Assembly: GCA_026710905.1 (NCBI GenBank)
Contig: JAPOQD010000061.1
Location: 1-58,661, forward strand
Length of the DNA stretch: 58,661 bases
Direction: 5' to 3'
Source of the DNA: Halieaceae bacterium
GTDB lineage: Bacteria > Pseudomonadota > Gammaproteobacteria > Pseudomonadales > Halieaceae
Every line of letters begins with the position of its first letter. The stretch's first letter is position 1. The notes beneath the pieces are model-generated. The model was not told the origin of the DNA. It saw nothing but the letters and a program-made list of their open reading frames with translations, and did no database searches. This document shows, in pieces, positions 9,103 to 18,948 of this stretch. The position numbers were made by a program, and so were the translations under genes.

Positions 9103-10683
9103 ATGCTCCCGGGTGGCCCGAAACTCGATGTCCGGCCAGCGTTCTTCCATCAGGGACAAATTGACGCGGGTGGGAGCCAGGTAGGTCAGATGCCCGCCGC
9201 CGTCGATGGCGAGCTGACTCGCCGCCCGCCGGCGAAATTCGTCCAGCTTGCGCCGGTCTCCGCAGTGCACCCAGCGGGCCGTATACACATTGACCGGCTC
9301 GTACAGGGCTTCAACCTTGTACTCGTCGCCGAGGCGAAAGGCCACCAACTCGAACTGTAGTTGACCCACTGCGCCGACAATCAGTTCGCTGCTGTCCAGC
9401 AGAGAGAACACTTGCGTGGAGCCCTCTTCCGATAACTGCCGCAAGCCCTTCTGCAATTGCTTCGATTTCATCGGGTCGGCCAGGCGAATGCGGCGAAACA
9501 ACTCCGGGGCGAAATAGGGGATGCCGGTGAACTGCAGCGGTTCTCCACCGGTGAAGGTGTCGCCGATCTGAATGGAGCCATGATTGTACAAACCGATGAT
9601 GTCCCCGGACACCGCCGCTTCCGTCAACTTTCGCTGCCCGGCCTTGAATGTCACGGCATCGCTGACCTTCATATCCTTTCCCGTGCGTACTTGGCGCATC
9701 TTCATACCTTTACGGTATTGTCCGGAACAGATTCGCAGGAAAGCCATGCGGTCCCGGTGGCGGGGGTTCATGTTGGCCTGAATCTTGAAGACAAAGCCGC
9801 TGAATTCCTCTTCATCGGGCATCACCTTGCGTTCCCTGGACACCCTGGCCACAGGCGGCGGCGCCCACTGCACGAAGTTGTTGAGCATTTCCCGCACACC
9901 GAAATTCGCCAGGGCCGCGCCGAAAAATACCGGTGTGAGCTGCCCCGCCAGAAACTCCTGTAAGTCAAACTCAAAGACGGCGCCCCGAAGTGTTTCAATC
10001 TGCGCCGAAAAATCAGCATGACCGGCTCCCAGCAGTTGCCGCGCCTGCGGCGACTGGAGCCCTGCAATTTGCAGATCTTCAGGCAACCTGGAGTGGAAGC
10101 CGGGCTGAAACACATGTATCACATCCGTATACAGGTTGTAGACTCCCCGAAATTCTCTTCCCATGCCAATGGGCCAGTTGACCGGCGCGGCACAGATTTC
10201 CAGCACTTCCTCAATCTCGCGGAGCAACTCCAGCGGGTCGCGAATGTCCCGGTCCAGCTTGTTGACAAAACTGACGATGGGCGTATCCCGCAACCGGCAA
10301 ACCCCCATCAGCTTGATGGTGCGTTCTTCCACTCCCCTGGCGCCGTCGATGACCATGAGGGCGGAATCCACCGCGGTAAGGGTACGATAGGTGTCCTCGG
10401 AAAAATCTTCGTGCCCAGGCGTATCAAGCAGATTAACGGTGCTTCCCCCGTAGGGAAACTGCATCACCGAGGAGGTCACGGAAATACCGCGCTGTTGCTC
10501 CATGGTCATCCAGTCGGAAGTGGCGTGGGGTCCTCTTTTTCCCTTGACCGACCCGGCAACCTGAATCGCGTTGCCCAGCAACAGCATTTTTTCGGTTATG
10601 GTGGTCTTGCCCGCGTCGGGGTGGGAAATGATGGCGAAGGTTCTTCTTTTCCCTATTTCGGATGAAGTGGCGGAATTTGACAT
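9100..10683 (-). CDS. prfC: Peptide chain release factor 3
   Basis: RF3 is the GTPase that removes RF1/RF2 from the ribosome after termination and takes part in quality control. The length is 527 aa (E. coli 529). The translation-GTPase motifs are clear: [13 protein letters not shown] (G1/P-loop), RGISVTSS (G2 region), DTPGHEDF (G3) and NKLDRD (G4). After the GTP domain come the EF-Tu-like domain 2 and the RF3-specific C-terminal domain ([19 protein letters not shown]). It reads away from ampD and converges on glutathione peroxidase. Confidence 0.97.
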   Translation of the reverse strand: MSNSATSSEIGKRRTFAIISHPDAGKTTITEKMLLLGNAIQVAGSVKGKRGPHATSDWMTMEQQRGISVTSSVMQFPYGGSTVNLLDTPGHEDFSEDTYRTLTAVDSALMVIDGARGVEERTIKLMGVCRLRDTPIVSFVNKLDRDIRDPLELLREIEEVLEICAAPVNWPIGMGREFRGVYNLYTDVIHVFQPGFHSRLPEDLQIAGLQSPQARQLLGAGHADFSAQIETLRGAVFEFDLQEFLAGQLTPVFFGAALANFGVREMLNNFVQWAPPPVARVSRERKVMPDEEEFSGFVFKIQANMNPRHRDRMAFLRICSGQYRKGMKMRQVRTGKDMKVSDAVTFKAGQRKLTEAAVSGDIIGLYNHGSIQIGDTFTGGEPLQFTGIPYFAPELFRRIRLADPMKSKQLQKGLRQLSEEGSTQVFSLLDSSELIVGAVGQLQFELVAFRLGDEYKVEALYEPVNVYTARWVHCGDRRKLDEFRRRAASQLAIDGGGHLTYLAPTRVNLSLMEERWPDIEFRATREH

Positions 10684-11017
10684 ATACAGGATTTTCTACT
10701 CGTCTGTCTGAGCTGATGAACCGGACCAGCAGCAATGTGGCGCCAATTGGCGCTGGGGAGCGGGCGGCGCAGAGCTTGAGCCATTCGGGGCGAACTGTCC
10801 AGCGAATTGCCGGCCGCAATCGAAAATTCCGGGCGCTGCCTGCCCGCCACCGTAGGGCCGCGCATAAGCGGTCCGTTGGCGGATGACAAGGCGAGCCCAT
10901 ACGGTGACAATGAGACCGTCCCCGCCCGAATCGGGTTCGGGGCCAACGCTGTGGTGACGGGGCCCGGCCGCCGACTCGTCACTGCATGGGAACCCGTTGG
11001 GCGGCAGGGGGAAGTGT
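10684..11017. other. Intergenic region between divergent prfC and ampD
   Basis: About 330 bp of GC-rich DNA with no supportable gene. It must hold promoters for prfC (minus) and ampD (plus). The one clear structure is the perfect palindrome GCGCCAATTGGCGC at 10740-10753, an operator-like dyad about 60 bp upstream of prfC. No recognisable -35/-10 pair was found. Confidence 0.4.
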
Positions 11018-11566
11018 ATGGAGCAGCAAATTGCCGGTGGTTGGTGGCGGGAGGCCGAGGCCTGCCCATCGCCGAATTGCAATGCCAGACCCGGCCCGGA
11101 AGACATCAGCTTACTGGTGCTGCACAACATCAGCCTGCCTCCGGGCGAGTTTGGGGGTGAGCATGTTCGCGCCTTGTTCTGCAACCAACTGGACTGCTCT
11201 GCACACCCCTGGTTTGAACAGCTTCGGGACCTGCGGGTATCGGCCCACCTGTTGATAGACCGGCATGGAAAGACCACCCAGTTTGTGCCGTTTACCCGGT
11301 GCGCCTGGCATGCGGGAATCTCCAACTTCAGGGGGCGGGACAACTGCAATGAGTTCAGTATCGGCATAGAACTGGAGGGGACGGACGATCAGTCTTATAC
11401 TGCTTCGCAATACGACAGTTTGGCGAGGGTCAGCAAGGCCATCATGCACGCCTATCCAACCATCACCAGGGAGCGCATAGTGGGTCACTCCGATATCGCA
11501 CCTGGACGCAAGACGGACCCGGGCCCGGCCTTCGACTGGAAGCAATACTGGTCGCTTCTGTACTGA
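11018..11566 (+). CDS. ampD: 1,6-anhydro-N-acetylmuramyl-L-alanine amidase AmpD
   Basis: Cytoplasmic zinc amidase that strips the peptide from anhydro-muropeptides during peptidoglycan recycling and so keeps AmpR-type beta-lactamase induction low. 182 aa from ATG 11018, which has GGGGGAA just upstream; E. coli AmpD is 183 aa. Zinc ligands His36 (VLHNIS), His157 (VGHSDIAPG) and Asp167 (KTDPGP) are present, with catalytic Glu118 (IGIELEG) and Lys165. No signal peptide, consistent with AmpD rather than the periplasmic AmiD. The ampE gene follows after 14 nt. Confidence 0.96.
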   Translation: MEQQIAGGWWREAEACPSPNCNARPGPEDISLLVLHNISLPPGEFGGEHVRALFCNQLDCSAHPWFEQLRDLRVSAHLLIDRHGKTTQFVPFTRCAWHAGISNFRGRDNCNEFSIGIELEGTDDQSYTASQYDSLARVSKAIMHAYPTITRERIVGHSDIAPGRKTDPGPAFDWKQYWSLLY

Positions 11567-11580
11567 AATAGGAGAGTCTG

Positions 11581-12450
11581 GTGAAATTTATCGCCCTGAT
11601 CGTGGCGCTGCTGTTTATCCAGTACTGGGGTTCCGCCCAGCGTATGCACCGGGACGAATGGTTTGACTTTTCACTGGAAAAGCTGCGTTCTCTTGCCCTA
11701 CCGGCGCCACTACAACTGGCGCTGGTGATACTGGCGCCAACCCTGCTGGCGTTCTCGCTGCTGAACCTGGCCGGTTCCTGGGTGTTTGGCCTGCCGGCCC
11801 TGGCTTTGAATATCGCTATCCTGCTCTACAGTTTCGGCCGGGGTAACTATGAGGAGGCTATGAGCGCCTACCGCAAATATTGCCTGGCCGGTGATTTTGA
11901 GGGCGCGTACCTTCAAGCCGGGAAACTTTTTCCTCAACCTGATGGCGATGCCGGCCCGGATGATCCAGAAGAATTGCACCGCTGGATGAGAAAGCGCCTG
12001 CTCTACATGGGATTCGAGCGCTGGTTCGCGGTGATATTTTATTTCGCCCTGTTCGGAGCGGCGGGAGCCCTGGCCTATCGCTTGTGTCAACTGAGTGTGG
12101 CCAGGAGTGGGGCAGAAAAAACGCCGGCTTCACGCACACTGCACGTACTCGATTGGCTGCCGGCCCGTTTGCTGGCCTTCTCCTTTACCCTCACCGGCGA
12201 TTACCTCGGCGGCCGTGAAAAACTGATATCGGCGCTACAGGACTTTGCCGTTCCCAATGAAGAGGTTCTCGCCGAAGTGGCGTGTGCCGCCCTGGGAGCG
12301 CAACCCTGGGAGGATTCGGAAGGCGGCCTTGCCGGAGTTCAAGCCCAAGCCGAGGCTTACGACCGGGAGATGGAGCACTTGCACAGCATGATGAGCCGCA
12401 GCGCGGTTGCCTGGGTGTTCCTTCTTGCCCTGCTGGTGGTATTGGTCTGA
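11581..12450 (+). CDS. ampE: AmpE, inner-membrane regulatory signalling modulator
   Basis: Integral membrane protein encoded with ampD in many gammaproteobacteria; its molecular role is not well defined. 289 aa from GTG 11581, with AGGAG 7 nt upstream. Membrane segments are visible at about 1-18, 42-80 (two close spans), 140-165 and 270-289. An EEAMSAYRKY...GDFEGAYLQA loop is typical of the family. It has a cobalamin-synthesis-CobD-like overall shape. The short spacing to ampD indicates an operon. There is no ampG, ampC or ampR in the window. Confidence 0.9.
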   Translation: MKFIALIVALLFIQYWGSAQRMHRDEWFDFSLEKLRSLALPAPLQLALVILAPTLLAFSLLNLAGSWVFGLPALALNIAILLYSFGRGNYEEAMSAYRKYCLAGDFEGAYLQAGKLFPQPDGDAGPDDPEELHRWMRKRLLYMGFERWFAVIFYFALFGAAGALAYRLCQLSVARSGAEKTPASRTLHVLDWLPARLLAFSFTLTGDYLGGREKLISALQDFAVPNEEVLAEVACAALGAQPWEDSEGGLAGVQAQAEAYDREMEHLHSMMSRSAVAWVFLLALLVVLV

Positions 12451-12550
12451 ACGTGGATCTTTGAGAAGTCCGCCACCCGGAATAACGTATTGAGGTAACC
12501 GGCGCTTCTTCCGGCATCGGGGCAATAGACCGTTGTGATGTGGGAGTTGC

Positions 12551-13954
12551 TCAGCTCATGCCCAGTTCTTTCATCTTGCGAGTTAGCGTATTGCGGCCCC
12601 ACCCCAGTAACAGCGCGGCGTCACGCTTGCGCCCACCGGCATGGCCCAGGGCGGCCTCGATCATGACCCGCTCAAATTCCGGCACGGCCTCCTGCAATAC
12701 CTGCTGCCTGCCCTCCTGCAGAGCCCGTCCCGTCCACAGCCGCAATTGTTGCTGCCAGGTATCCCGCTCGATGGTGGCCGCCGCTTTGCCCTGGCCCAGT
12801 TCCGCCGGCAGGTCGCCGCGATGAATTTCCCGCCCAACCGCCATTACGGTAAGCCAGCGGCAGGTGTTCTCCAGTTCCCGCACGTTGCCAGGCCACGGTA
12901 GCTGGCACAGGTAGTCACTGGTTTCCGGTAACAAGACCTTCGGTTCCACCTTCAGTTCAAGCGCCGCCCGCTGAAAAAAGTACTGCATAAGGCGGGGTAT
13001 GTCCTCTCGGCGCTCCGCCAGCCTCGGTATTTGTATCCTGATCACATTGAGGCGATGGAACAAATCCTCTCGAAAACGGTGTTCCTTTACCAGCTCTTTC
13101 AGGTTCTGGTGAGTCGCGGCAATAATCCGCACATCAACCTGCACCGGAGCATGACCACCGACCCGGTAGAACTCCCCATCGGACAGAACGCGCAGTAAGC
13201 GGGTTTGTGTTTCCGCCGGCATGTCGCCAATTTCGTCAAGGAACAGGGTGCCGTTATTGGCCTGCTCAAAGCGTCCCCGGCGCAGGCTGTGAGCGCCGGT
13301 GAAAGCCCCCTTTTCATGACCGAACAGCTCGGATTCCATCAGTTCCCCGGGGATGGCGGCCATGTTCAGGGCAACAAACGGTTGCTGCTGCCGGGGGCTG
13401 TGCCGGTGCAGGGCCTGGGCCACCAGTTCCTTGCCGGTACCGGATTCTCCACAGATCAACACGGTGATACTGGAATGGGCCAGCCTGCCGATGGCCCGAA
13501 AGACTTCCTGCATTGCCGGGGCTTCTCCAATGATTTCGGTGTCGACAATCTTCATCGGAGCAGGTAGCCCCCCGGATTGCTCGGCCGCATGAATCCACGC
13601 CCGTTGGGTAACGGCAATGACCTCATCCACATCGAAGGGTTTCGGCAGGTATTCAAAAGCCCCTTTCCGGTAGGAAGCGACCGCGCTGTCGAGGTCGGAG
13701 TGCGCTGTGGTAATAATCACCGGCAGGCCGGGGTGGGAATCACTGATGCGGGACAACAGGCTCAAACCATCCATACCGGGCATGCGGATATCGCTGACAA
13801 TGACATCGGGCCTCTCCAGGGCCAGGCGCTCCAGCAGTTGTTCGCCGGATTCGAAAGTTTCCGTGTCGATGCCGGCCTGTCTCAACGCACGCTCCAGCAC
13901 CCAGCGAATCGAACTGTCATCATCGACAATCCAGACTTTCGGCTTAGCTTCCAT
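12551..13954 (-). CDS. ntrC: Nitrogen regulation response regulator NtrC (sigma-54 activator)
   Basis: Activates sigma-54 promoters under nitrogen limitation once phosphorylated by NtrB. 467 aa from ATG 13954 (E. coli 469). Domains in order: receiver with phospho-acceptor Asp55 (VIVSDIRMPG); AAA+ core with Walker A GESGTGKE, sigma-54-contacting GAFTGA loop, and Walker B TLFLDEIGDM; and a Fis-type helix-turn-helix (ALGHAGGRKRDAALLLGWGRNTLTRK). The start overlaps the ntrB stop by 11 nt, so the two are translationally coupled. It is the third gene of glnA-ntrB-ntrC. Confidence 0.97.
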   Translation of the reverse strand: MEAKPKVWIVDDDSSIRWVLERALRQAGIDTETFESGEQLLERLALERPDVIVSDIRMPGMDGLSLLSRISDSHPGLPVIITTAHSDLDSAVASYRKGAFEYLPKPFDVDEVIAVTQRAWIHAAEQSGGLPAPMKIVDTEIIGEAPAMQEVFRAIGRLAHSSITVLICGESGTGKELVAQALHRHSPRQQQPFVALNMAAIPGELMESELFGHEKGAFTGAHSLRRGRFEQANNGTLFLDEIGDMPAETQTRLLRVLSDGEFYRVGGHAPVQVDVRIIAATHQNLKELVKEHRFREDLFHRLNVIRIQIPRLAERREDIPRLMQYFFQRAALELKVEPKVLLPETSDYLCQLPWPGNVRELENTCRWLTVMAVGREIHRGDLPAELGQGKAAATIERDTWQQQLRLWTGRALQEGRQQVLQEAVPEFERVMIEAALGHAGGRKRDAALLLGWGRNTLTRKMKELGMS

Positions 13955-15020
13955 TGGCGTCTTCCATTGGTATGTAGAGAGTGAACACGGTCCAGCCGGG
14001 CTCCCTGTTGTACTCAATCACTCCCTGGTGGCTATTGATGATTGATTGACTGATGGCCAGTCCCAGGCCAATTCCGTCCGCCCTTCCACTGACCATCGGC
14101 ACAAACAGCGAGTCCACCAACTCGGCGGGCACCCCCACGCCGTTGTCGCTGATATCCAGTCGGCAAACCAACTTGTGGCGCCGAGTGGCGATCGTGAACT
14201 GCCGCTGAATTCGGCTCTGTAATTTGATGATCTTCTTGCCCACATTGCCCTGAGTAGCCTGAACTGCATTGCGCACGACATTGAGCAGGGCCTGAATCAA
14301 CTGGGCGCGGTCCCCATTCACCAGGGGCAGGCTGGGATCATAATCCCGCTCCAGGTCAAGTTCACCCCCCGCCTCTACCCGCACCAGTGAATACACGTGC
14401 TCAAGTACCTCGTGTATGTTCAGTGGTCTGAATTCCGGCTGCCGGTGGGAGCCCAGCATACGGTCCACCAGGTCCCGCAGCCGATGCGCTTCGGCAACGA
14501 TGATGTCGGTGTACTCCTGCAATTCGGCATCATCCAGTTGCCTGGCCAGCAACTGCGCCGCTCCCAGCACCCCGCCGAGTGGATTTTTTATTTCGTGGGC
14601 CAGACCGCGAATCAGGGCCTGGCTGGTTTGTCCGGAGGAAATCAGACCCTCCTCCCGGGTGATACGCAAGATCCTGTCCAATGGCAGAATCTCCAAAAGC
14701 AGGCCCGGCTGGGGTTGCTCCAGCAGGGGAGTGACCACCAGGTCGACATGGAGTTGCTGGTTGCGCCCGGCCGATTGCAGGCTAATGTCACGATTGGTAT
14801 GCGGATTGTTTTCCTGCAGCGTATTGGCCAGTTTGCCGACCAACTCGTCCTGGCCGGGAAACAGCTCCGAAATCAAGGCGCCGACCGAACGGGACTCACT
14901 GAGTTCAAGCAGCACTTGCGCGGCGGAATTGACATAGGTGACCCGCAACCCGGTATCCACCAGCATCAGCGCGGTGTTGATGTTATCCAGCAGTTGCCTG
15001 TAAAAGTCTTGTGTCGCCAT
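13944..15020 (-). CDS. ntrB: Nitrogen regulation sensor kinase NtrB
   Basis: Cytoplasmic kinase/phosphatase that controls NtrC under the influence of PII protein. 358 aa. It has an N-terminal PAS domain (about 8-115, LVDTGLRVTYVNSAAQ), H-box RGLAHEIKNPLGG with the phospho-acceptor His, N box (LNVVRNAVQA), G1 (DNGVGVPAE) and G2 (GIGLGLAIS). No membrane segments, as expected for GlnL/NtrB. Located 169 nt after glnA, across a gap that carries a long inverted repeat, so part of its transcription may be read-through from the glnA promoter. Confidence 0.96.
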   Translation of the reverse strand: MATQDFYRQLLDNINTALMLVDTGLRVTYVNSAAQVLLELSESRSVGALISELFPGQDELVGKLANTLQENNPHTNRDISLQSAGRNQQLHVDLVVTPLLEQPQPGLLLEILPLDRILRITREEGLISSGQTSQALIRGLAHEIKNPLGGVLGAAQLLARQLDDAELQEYTDIIVAEAHRLRDLVDRMLGSHRQPEFRPLNIHEVLEHVYSLVRVEAGGELDLERDYDPSLPLVNGDRAQLIQALLNVVRNAVQATQGNVGKKIIKLQSRIQRQFTIATRRHKLVCRLDISDNGVGVPAELVDSLFVPMVSGRADGIGLGLAISQSIINSHQGVIEYNREPGWTVFTLYIPMEDANGS

Positions 15021-15042
15021 GCCGGTATGATACGCCCCTCAG

Positions 15043-15173
15043 GGGCCCTGTGCCCGGAGGGTGAGCCATGGCAAGCCACCAGCCGTAGGGATCGCGCACG
15101 CGCGACCCGCAAACCGCCTCTGTAGTGGACCGGCTGCGGGTTAGCCGTGGCGCACCCTCCGGGCACAGGGCCC
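15043..15173. repeat. Inverted pair of the 18-mer repeat between glnA and ntrB
   Basis: Two perfect 21-bp arms in inverted orientation, each containing ACCCTCCGGGCACAGGGC: 15045-15062 on the minus strand and 15154-15171 on the plus strand. Between them lies the palindrome TCGCGCACGCGCGA (15092-15105). In the glnA-ntrBC transcript this would form a large stem with an inner hairpin. It is the same family as the arrays at 32771 and 34489. Confidence 0.85.
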
Positions 15174-15189
15174 GCGGTCCGGCCTACAC

Positions 15190-16596
15190 TTATACCGAGT
15201 AGTACATCTTGAACTCAACCGGGTGGGTGGTCATGTTCAATGTCTCTATTTCTTCGGCTTTGAGTTCGATATATCCCTCGATCATATCATCGGTAAATAC
15301 ACCGCCCGCGGTAAGGAAACCACTGTCGGCTCTGAGTGCTTCCAGAGACATCTCCAGGCTGGAGGATACCGTGGGAATATTCGCCGCCTCTTCGGGGGGC
15401 AGGTCATAGAGGTCCTTGTCGCCGGGCTCGCCCGGATGAATCTTGTTCTGAATGCCGTCAATTCCCGCCATCAACATGGCGGCATAAGCCAGGTAAGGAT
15501 TGGCTGACGGGTCCGGGAAACGAACTTCGATGCGTCTGCCTACCGGGCTGGGAACATGAGGCACACGAATGGCGGCGGATCGGTTGCGGGCCGAATACGC
15601 CAACAACACCGGGGCTTCGAAGCCGGGCACCAGGCGCTTGTAGGAATTGGTGGACGCATTGGTGAAAGCGTTCAGTGCGCGGGCGTGCTTGATGACGCCA
15701 CCGATGTAGTACAGGGCTGCGTCTGACAGGCCGGCATAGCCGTCGCCGGCAAATACATTTTGCCCGTCCTTGCTGATTGACTGGTGGCAATGCATTCCAC
15801 TGCCATTGTCTCCAACCAGCGGCTTGGGCATGAAGGTGGCAGTCTTGCCGTAAGCGTGGGCCACATTGTGTACGCAGTATTTGAGAATCTGGGTCTGGTC
15901 GGCTTTCGTTATCAGGGTATCGAAGCGAATGCCGATTTCACACTGACCAGCAGTACCCACCTCGTGGTGGTGCACCTCAACATTCAGGCCCATCTGTTGC
16001 ATGGCCGCACACATGGCGCTGCGAATGTCCTGCAGGCTGTCAACCGGAGGTACCGGGAAGTAGCCGCCTTTCACCCCGGGGCGGTGCCCGATGTTGCCGT
16101 CTTCAAAAGTTTTGCTGGAAGCCCATGCGGCTTCATCGGAATGGATGGAGTAGCCGGCGCCGGACATGTCGGCATGCCATTTCACATCATCGAACACAAA
16201 AAACTCAGGTTCGTTGCCAAAGTAGGCAGTATCGCCGATGCCGGTAAATTTGAGGTACTCCTCAGAACGCCTGGCTACAGAGCGGGGGTCGCGCCCGTAA
16301 CCCTGCATGGTAGTGGGTTCAACAATATCGCAGCGCAGGTTGACCGTTGTTTCATCGGTGAAGGGATCCAGAACGGAGGTGCTGTCCTCCGGCATCAGGA
16401 TCATGTCGGATTCGTCGATACCCTTCCAGCCGGCAATGGAAGAACCATCGAACATCTTGCCGGATTCGAAGAAATCAGCATCCACCAGGTTGGCGGGTAT
16501 GGAAACGTGTTGTTCCTTGCCCCGGGTATCGGTGAAGCGCAAGTCAACCCAAAGCGCTTCTTCGTCTTTGATCAATTTCAGAGTCTGTTCTGACAT
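15190..16596 (-). CDS. glnA: Glutamine synthetase, type I
   Basis: Makes glutamine from glutamate, ammonia and ATP: the central ammonium-assimilating step, a cytoplasmic dodecamer. 468 aa (E. coli 469). ATG 16596 is chosen over ATG 16611 because GGGAG lies just upstream of it. Type I marks are [11 protein letters not shown], the [10 protein letters not shown] metal/ATP site, NRSAAIRVP and the adenylylation loop [10 protein letters not shown] with its Tyr, so activity is probably tuned by GlnE. First gene of glnA-ntrB-ntrC, behind a sigma-54 promoter (16758-16773) and NtrC dyads. Confidence 0.98.
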   Translation of the reverse strand: MSEQTLKLIKDEEALWVDLRFTDTRGKEQHVSIPANLVDADFFESGKMFDGSSIAGWKGIDESDMILMPEDSTSVLDPFTDETTVNLRCDIVEPTTMQGYGRDPRSVARRSEEYLKFTGIGDTAYFGNEPEFFVFDDVKWHADMSGAGYSIHSDEAAWASSKTFEDGNIGHRPGVKGGYFPVPPVDSLQDIRSAMCAAMQQMGLNVEVHHHEVGTAGQCEIGIRFDTLITKADQTQILKYCVHNVAHAYGKTATFMPKPLVGDNGSGMHCHQSISKDGQNVFAGDGYAGLSDAALYYIGGVIKHARALNAFTNASTNSYKRLVPGFEAPVLLAYSARNRSAAIRVPHVPSPVGRRIEVRFPDPSANPYLAYAAMLMAGIDGIQNKIHPGEPGDKDLYDLPPEEAANIPTVSSSLEMSLEALRADSGFLTAGGVFTDDMIEGYIELKAEEIETLNMTTHPVEFKMYYSV

Positions 16597-16757
16597 TCCT
16601 GTTTCTCCCATTCACTTAAGTGTCACCGGCCTTAACCGGCACTAAAACTCCACATGTTGATATCCGCGCTACGCGCCCCAGTGGCCTGTTGGCATCAGCC
16701 TTGCGTACAGCGGGCCTCACCAGCCCGTTTCCCGCAGGTGCAATCCAGCAAAAGGCC

Positions 16758-16773
16758 AGCAAAATTTGTGCCA
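16758..16773 (-). promoter_or_regulatory. Sigma-54 (-24/-12) promoter of glnA
   Basis: Read on the minus strand the sequence is TGGCAC-AAATT-TTGCT, an exact match to the TGGCAC-N5-TTGCW consensus. Transcription would start near 16746 and give glnA a leader of about 150 nt. NtrC, its expected activator, is encoded in the same operon. Confidence 0.85.
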
Positions 16774-16832
16774 GTATTGCCAACCACAATTCAACGATCC
16801 TTTTGCAGCCTGGTAGCTATGGCTGGACGAAC

Positions 16833-16868
16833 GCACCATTCCGGGACACGAGCGCTCCATATTGGTGC
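16833..16868. promoter_or_regulatory. NtrC-binding dyads upstream of glnA
   Basis: GCTCC-ATATT-GGTGC (16854-16868) fits the GCACC-N5-GGTGC NtrC site with one mismatch. GCACC-ATTCC-GGGAC (16833-16847) is a weaker second dyad 21 bp away, about two helical turns, on the same face. They lie about 95-115 bp upstream of the predicted start, a normal enhancer distance for NtrC. Confidence 0.65.
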
Positions 16869-16993
16869 GCTGAACATGCCGCCGGCATGGATTTCGCACT
16901 CTGCTTGCAGATACCTTATATACTAGCCCGGACACCTCAACGGAGAGCCCGGTGAGGTATTCGGATCAGGTCCCTCAGGCAGAGGCCGTGTTT

Positions 16994-18499
16994 ATGGCTG
17001 CAATGAAATTCATTGTCAAGTTTTTTCCTGAAATCACCATCAAGGGCGCGTCGGCTCGAGGCCGCTTTGTCAGCCGGTTGACGGGCAATGTGCGGCATGT
17101 GCTGGGGGAAATAGACCCGGATATCAGCATTCAACGCGATTGGGACAAACTGGTAATTTCCAGCAATCTACCTCGCCAGGCGGCGTTTACGCGCTTGGTG
17201 GATGGCCTCTCACGTTGCTCGGGAATCGCCTGTTTCCTCGATGTTTTCGAGCATCCCCTGGGCGATTTTGACGACATGCTGGAGCAGGTGCTGGCAATAT
17301 ACCGGGAACGCCTGGCCGGCAAGACCTTTGCCGTGCGCTGCAAGAGAAGTGGCCGCCACGATTTCCGGTCCCCGGATGTTGAACGCCACCTGGGAACCGG
17401 CCTGCTCCGGCAAACCAGCTCCGCCGGGGTCGACCTGAGTAATCCCCAGGTGACGGTGCAACTGGAGATACGCGACGAACGTCTGTTCGTGGTTAATCGG
17501 CGCTACCAGGGCATGGGCGGATTTCCCGCCGGCAGCCTGGGACCGGTGCTGTCGCTGGTATCGGGTGGTTTCGACTCCACCCTGGCCAGTTACCAGACCA
17601 TGAAACGGGGTTTATTGACACATTTCTGCCTGTTCAGATTGGGCGGCAGCGAACACGAACTCCGGGTCAAGGAGATGGCCCTCTATCTGTGGATGAAATA
17701 CGGCAGTTCCCACCCGGTCAAATTTGTTACCGTGCCCTTTGAAGAAGTCGCCGCCGAATTGCTGACCAAGGTACAGGACTCACAAATGGGGGTGGTGCTC
17801 AAACGGCTGATGTTGCGGGCCGCAACCCGGCTGGCCGGGCAATTGAAGATCGATGCGCTGGTAACCGGAGAAAGCGTGGCCCAGGTATCCAGCCAGACCC
17901 TGCGCAACCTTGCGGTAATCGACTCGGCAACGAATACGCTGGTATTGCGGCCACTGATCAGCATGGACAAGAATGAAATTATCCGCCAGGCCACGGCGAT
18001 CGGCGTGGAGAAGTTTGCGCTCGGCATGCCGGAGTACTGTGGGGTGATTTCGGTGAATCCCACTACCCGCGCCTCCGAAGCGCGGGTGACGGCGGCCGAA
18101 CGGCAGTTTGATTTCTCCGTGCTGGAGCGCTGTCTGGCGCAAGCCAGGGTGGAGCCTGTCCAGCAACTGGCCAATCGGCAACTCGAACAGCGGCAGGTGG
18201 AAGTGCTGATGTCCCCACTGGCGGACAGTGTGGTCATCGATATTCGTCATCCCACCCAGGCGGAACTGCAACCACTGCGGATAGAAGCGCCGGTGCAGAA
18301 CATACCCTTCTATGAACTACACAGCAGGGTAACCGCCCTGGATGCGAACAAGGTCTACCTGCTGTATTGCGACCGTGGAGTGATCAGCAAGCTTCATGCC
18401 GGGCATCTGATCGAGTCGGGGTTTGACAATATCAAGGTGTATCGGCCCAGGGCCGCCAAAGCGGAGGTGGAAATTCGGAGGCTCCCGGACCAGCTATGA
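16994..18499 (+). CDS. thiI: tRNA 4-thiouridine synthase ThiI with rhodanese domain
   Basis: Transfers sulfur to tRNA uridine-8 and supplies sulfur for the thiazole of thiamin. Start ATG 16994 has AGAGG 8 nt upstream; GTG 16952 and ATG 17003 are also in frame, and enteric homologues begin at the 17003 position (MKFIVKFFPEITIKG). The layout is a ferredoxin-like/THUMP N-terminus (to about 170), a PP-loop ATP pyrophosphatase (SLVSGGFDSTLAS), and a C-terminal rhodanese domain with the active Cys in LLYCDRGVISKLHAGHL. The extra domain makes it the long, enteric form. Its stop overlaps dtd by 4 nt. Confidence 0.95.
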   Translation: MAAMKFIVKFFPEITIKGASARGRFVSRLTGNVRHVLGEIDPDISIQRDWDKLVISSNLPRQAAFTRLVDGLSRCSGIACFLDVFEHPLGDFDDMLEQVLAIYRERLAGKTFAVRCKRSGRHDFRSPDVERHLGTGLLRQTSSAGVDLSNPQVTVQLEIRDERLFVVNRRYQGMGGFPAGSLGPVLSLVSGGFDSTLASYQTMKRGLLTHFCLFRLGGSEHELRVKEMALYLWMKYGSSHPVKFVTVPFEEVAAELLTKVQDSQMGVVLKRLMLRAATRLAGQLKIDALVTGESVAQVSSQTLRNLAVIDSATNTLVLRPLISMDKNEIIRQATAIGVEKFALGMPEYCGVISVNPTTRASEARVTAAERQFDFSVLERCLAQARVEPVQQLANRQLEQRQVEVLMSPLADSVVIDIRHPTQAELQPLRIEAPVQNIPFYELHSRVTALDANKVYLLYCDRGVISKLHAGHLIESGFDNIKVYRPRAAKAEVEIRRLPDQL

Positions 18500-18948
18500 A
18501 AGCGCTGTTGCAGCGGGTCAGCCAGGCGGCTGTGGAAGTCGAAGGCCATAGGGTAGGCGCAATTGAAACCGGGATCCTGGTGCTGCTCGGCTTCGCTCAA
18601 GGTGACACGGAAGCCGAAGCCATGCGCATGGTTGAGAAACTGCTGGGTTACCGCATGTTCAGTGACGAACAAGGCCGTATGAATCGAAGTGTGCGTGATA
18701 TTGACGGGGGAGTGCTACTGGTTTCGCAATTCACTTTGACGGCCACTACCAGCCAGGGGCTGCGCCCCGGCTTTTCCACGGCCATGGACGGTGACGCAGC
18801 GAGGGAACTGTATGACCGCACCCTGGAAATTCTTCAATCCCGCCATGCCCGGGTGGCAGCGGGGGTTTTCGCAGCCGACATGAAGGTATCCCTGGTCAAT
18901 GACGGGCCTGTAACCTTCCTGCTGGAAATTACTCCGCGTATTCGGTAA
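18496..18948 (+). CDS. dtd: D-aminoacyl-tRNA deacylase
   Basis: Hydrolyses D-aminoacyl-tRNA, and glycine mischarged on tRNA-Ala, so that D-residues are not used in translation. 150 aa, nearly the usual 145. Both active-site motifs are present: SQFTLTA and NDGPVTF (the Gly-cisPro motif). The start ATGA overlaps the thiI stop, so the two are probably co-translated. Its last 20 nt overlap the 3' end of the convergent PQQ dehydrogenase gene. Confidence 0.96.
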   Translation: MKALLQRVSQAAVEVEGHRVGAIETGILVLLGFAQGDTEAEAMRMVEKLLGYRMFSDEQGRMNRSVRDIDGGVLLVSQFTLTATTSQGLRPGFSTAMDGDAARELYDRTLEILQSRHARVAAGVFAADMKVSLVNDGPVTFLLEITPRIR

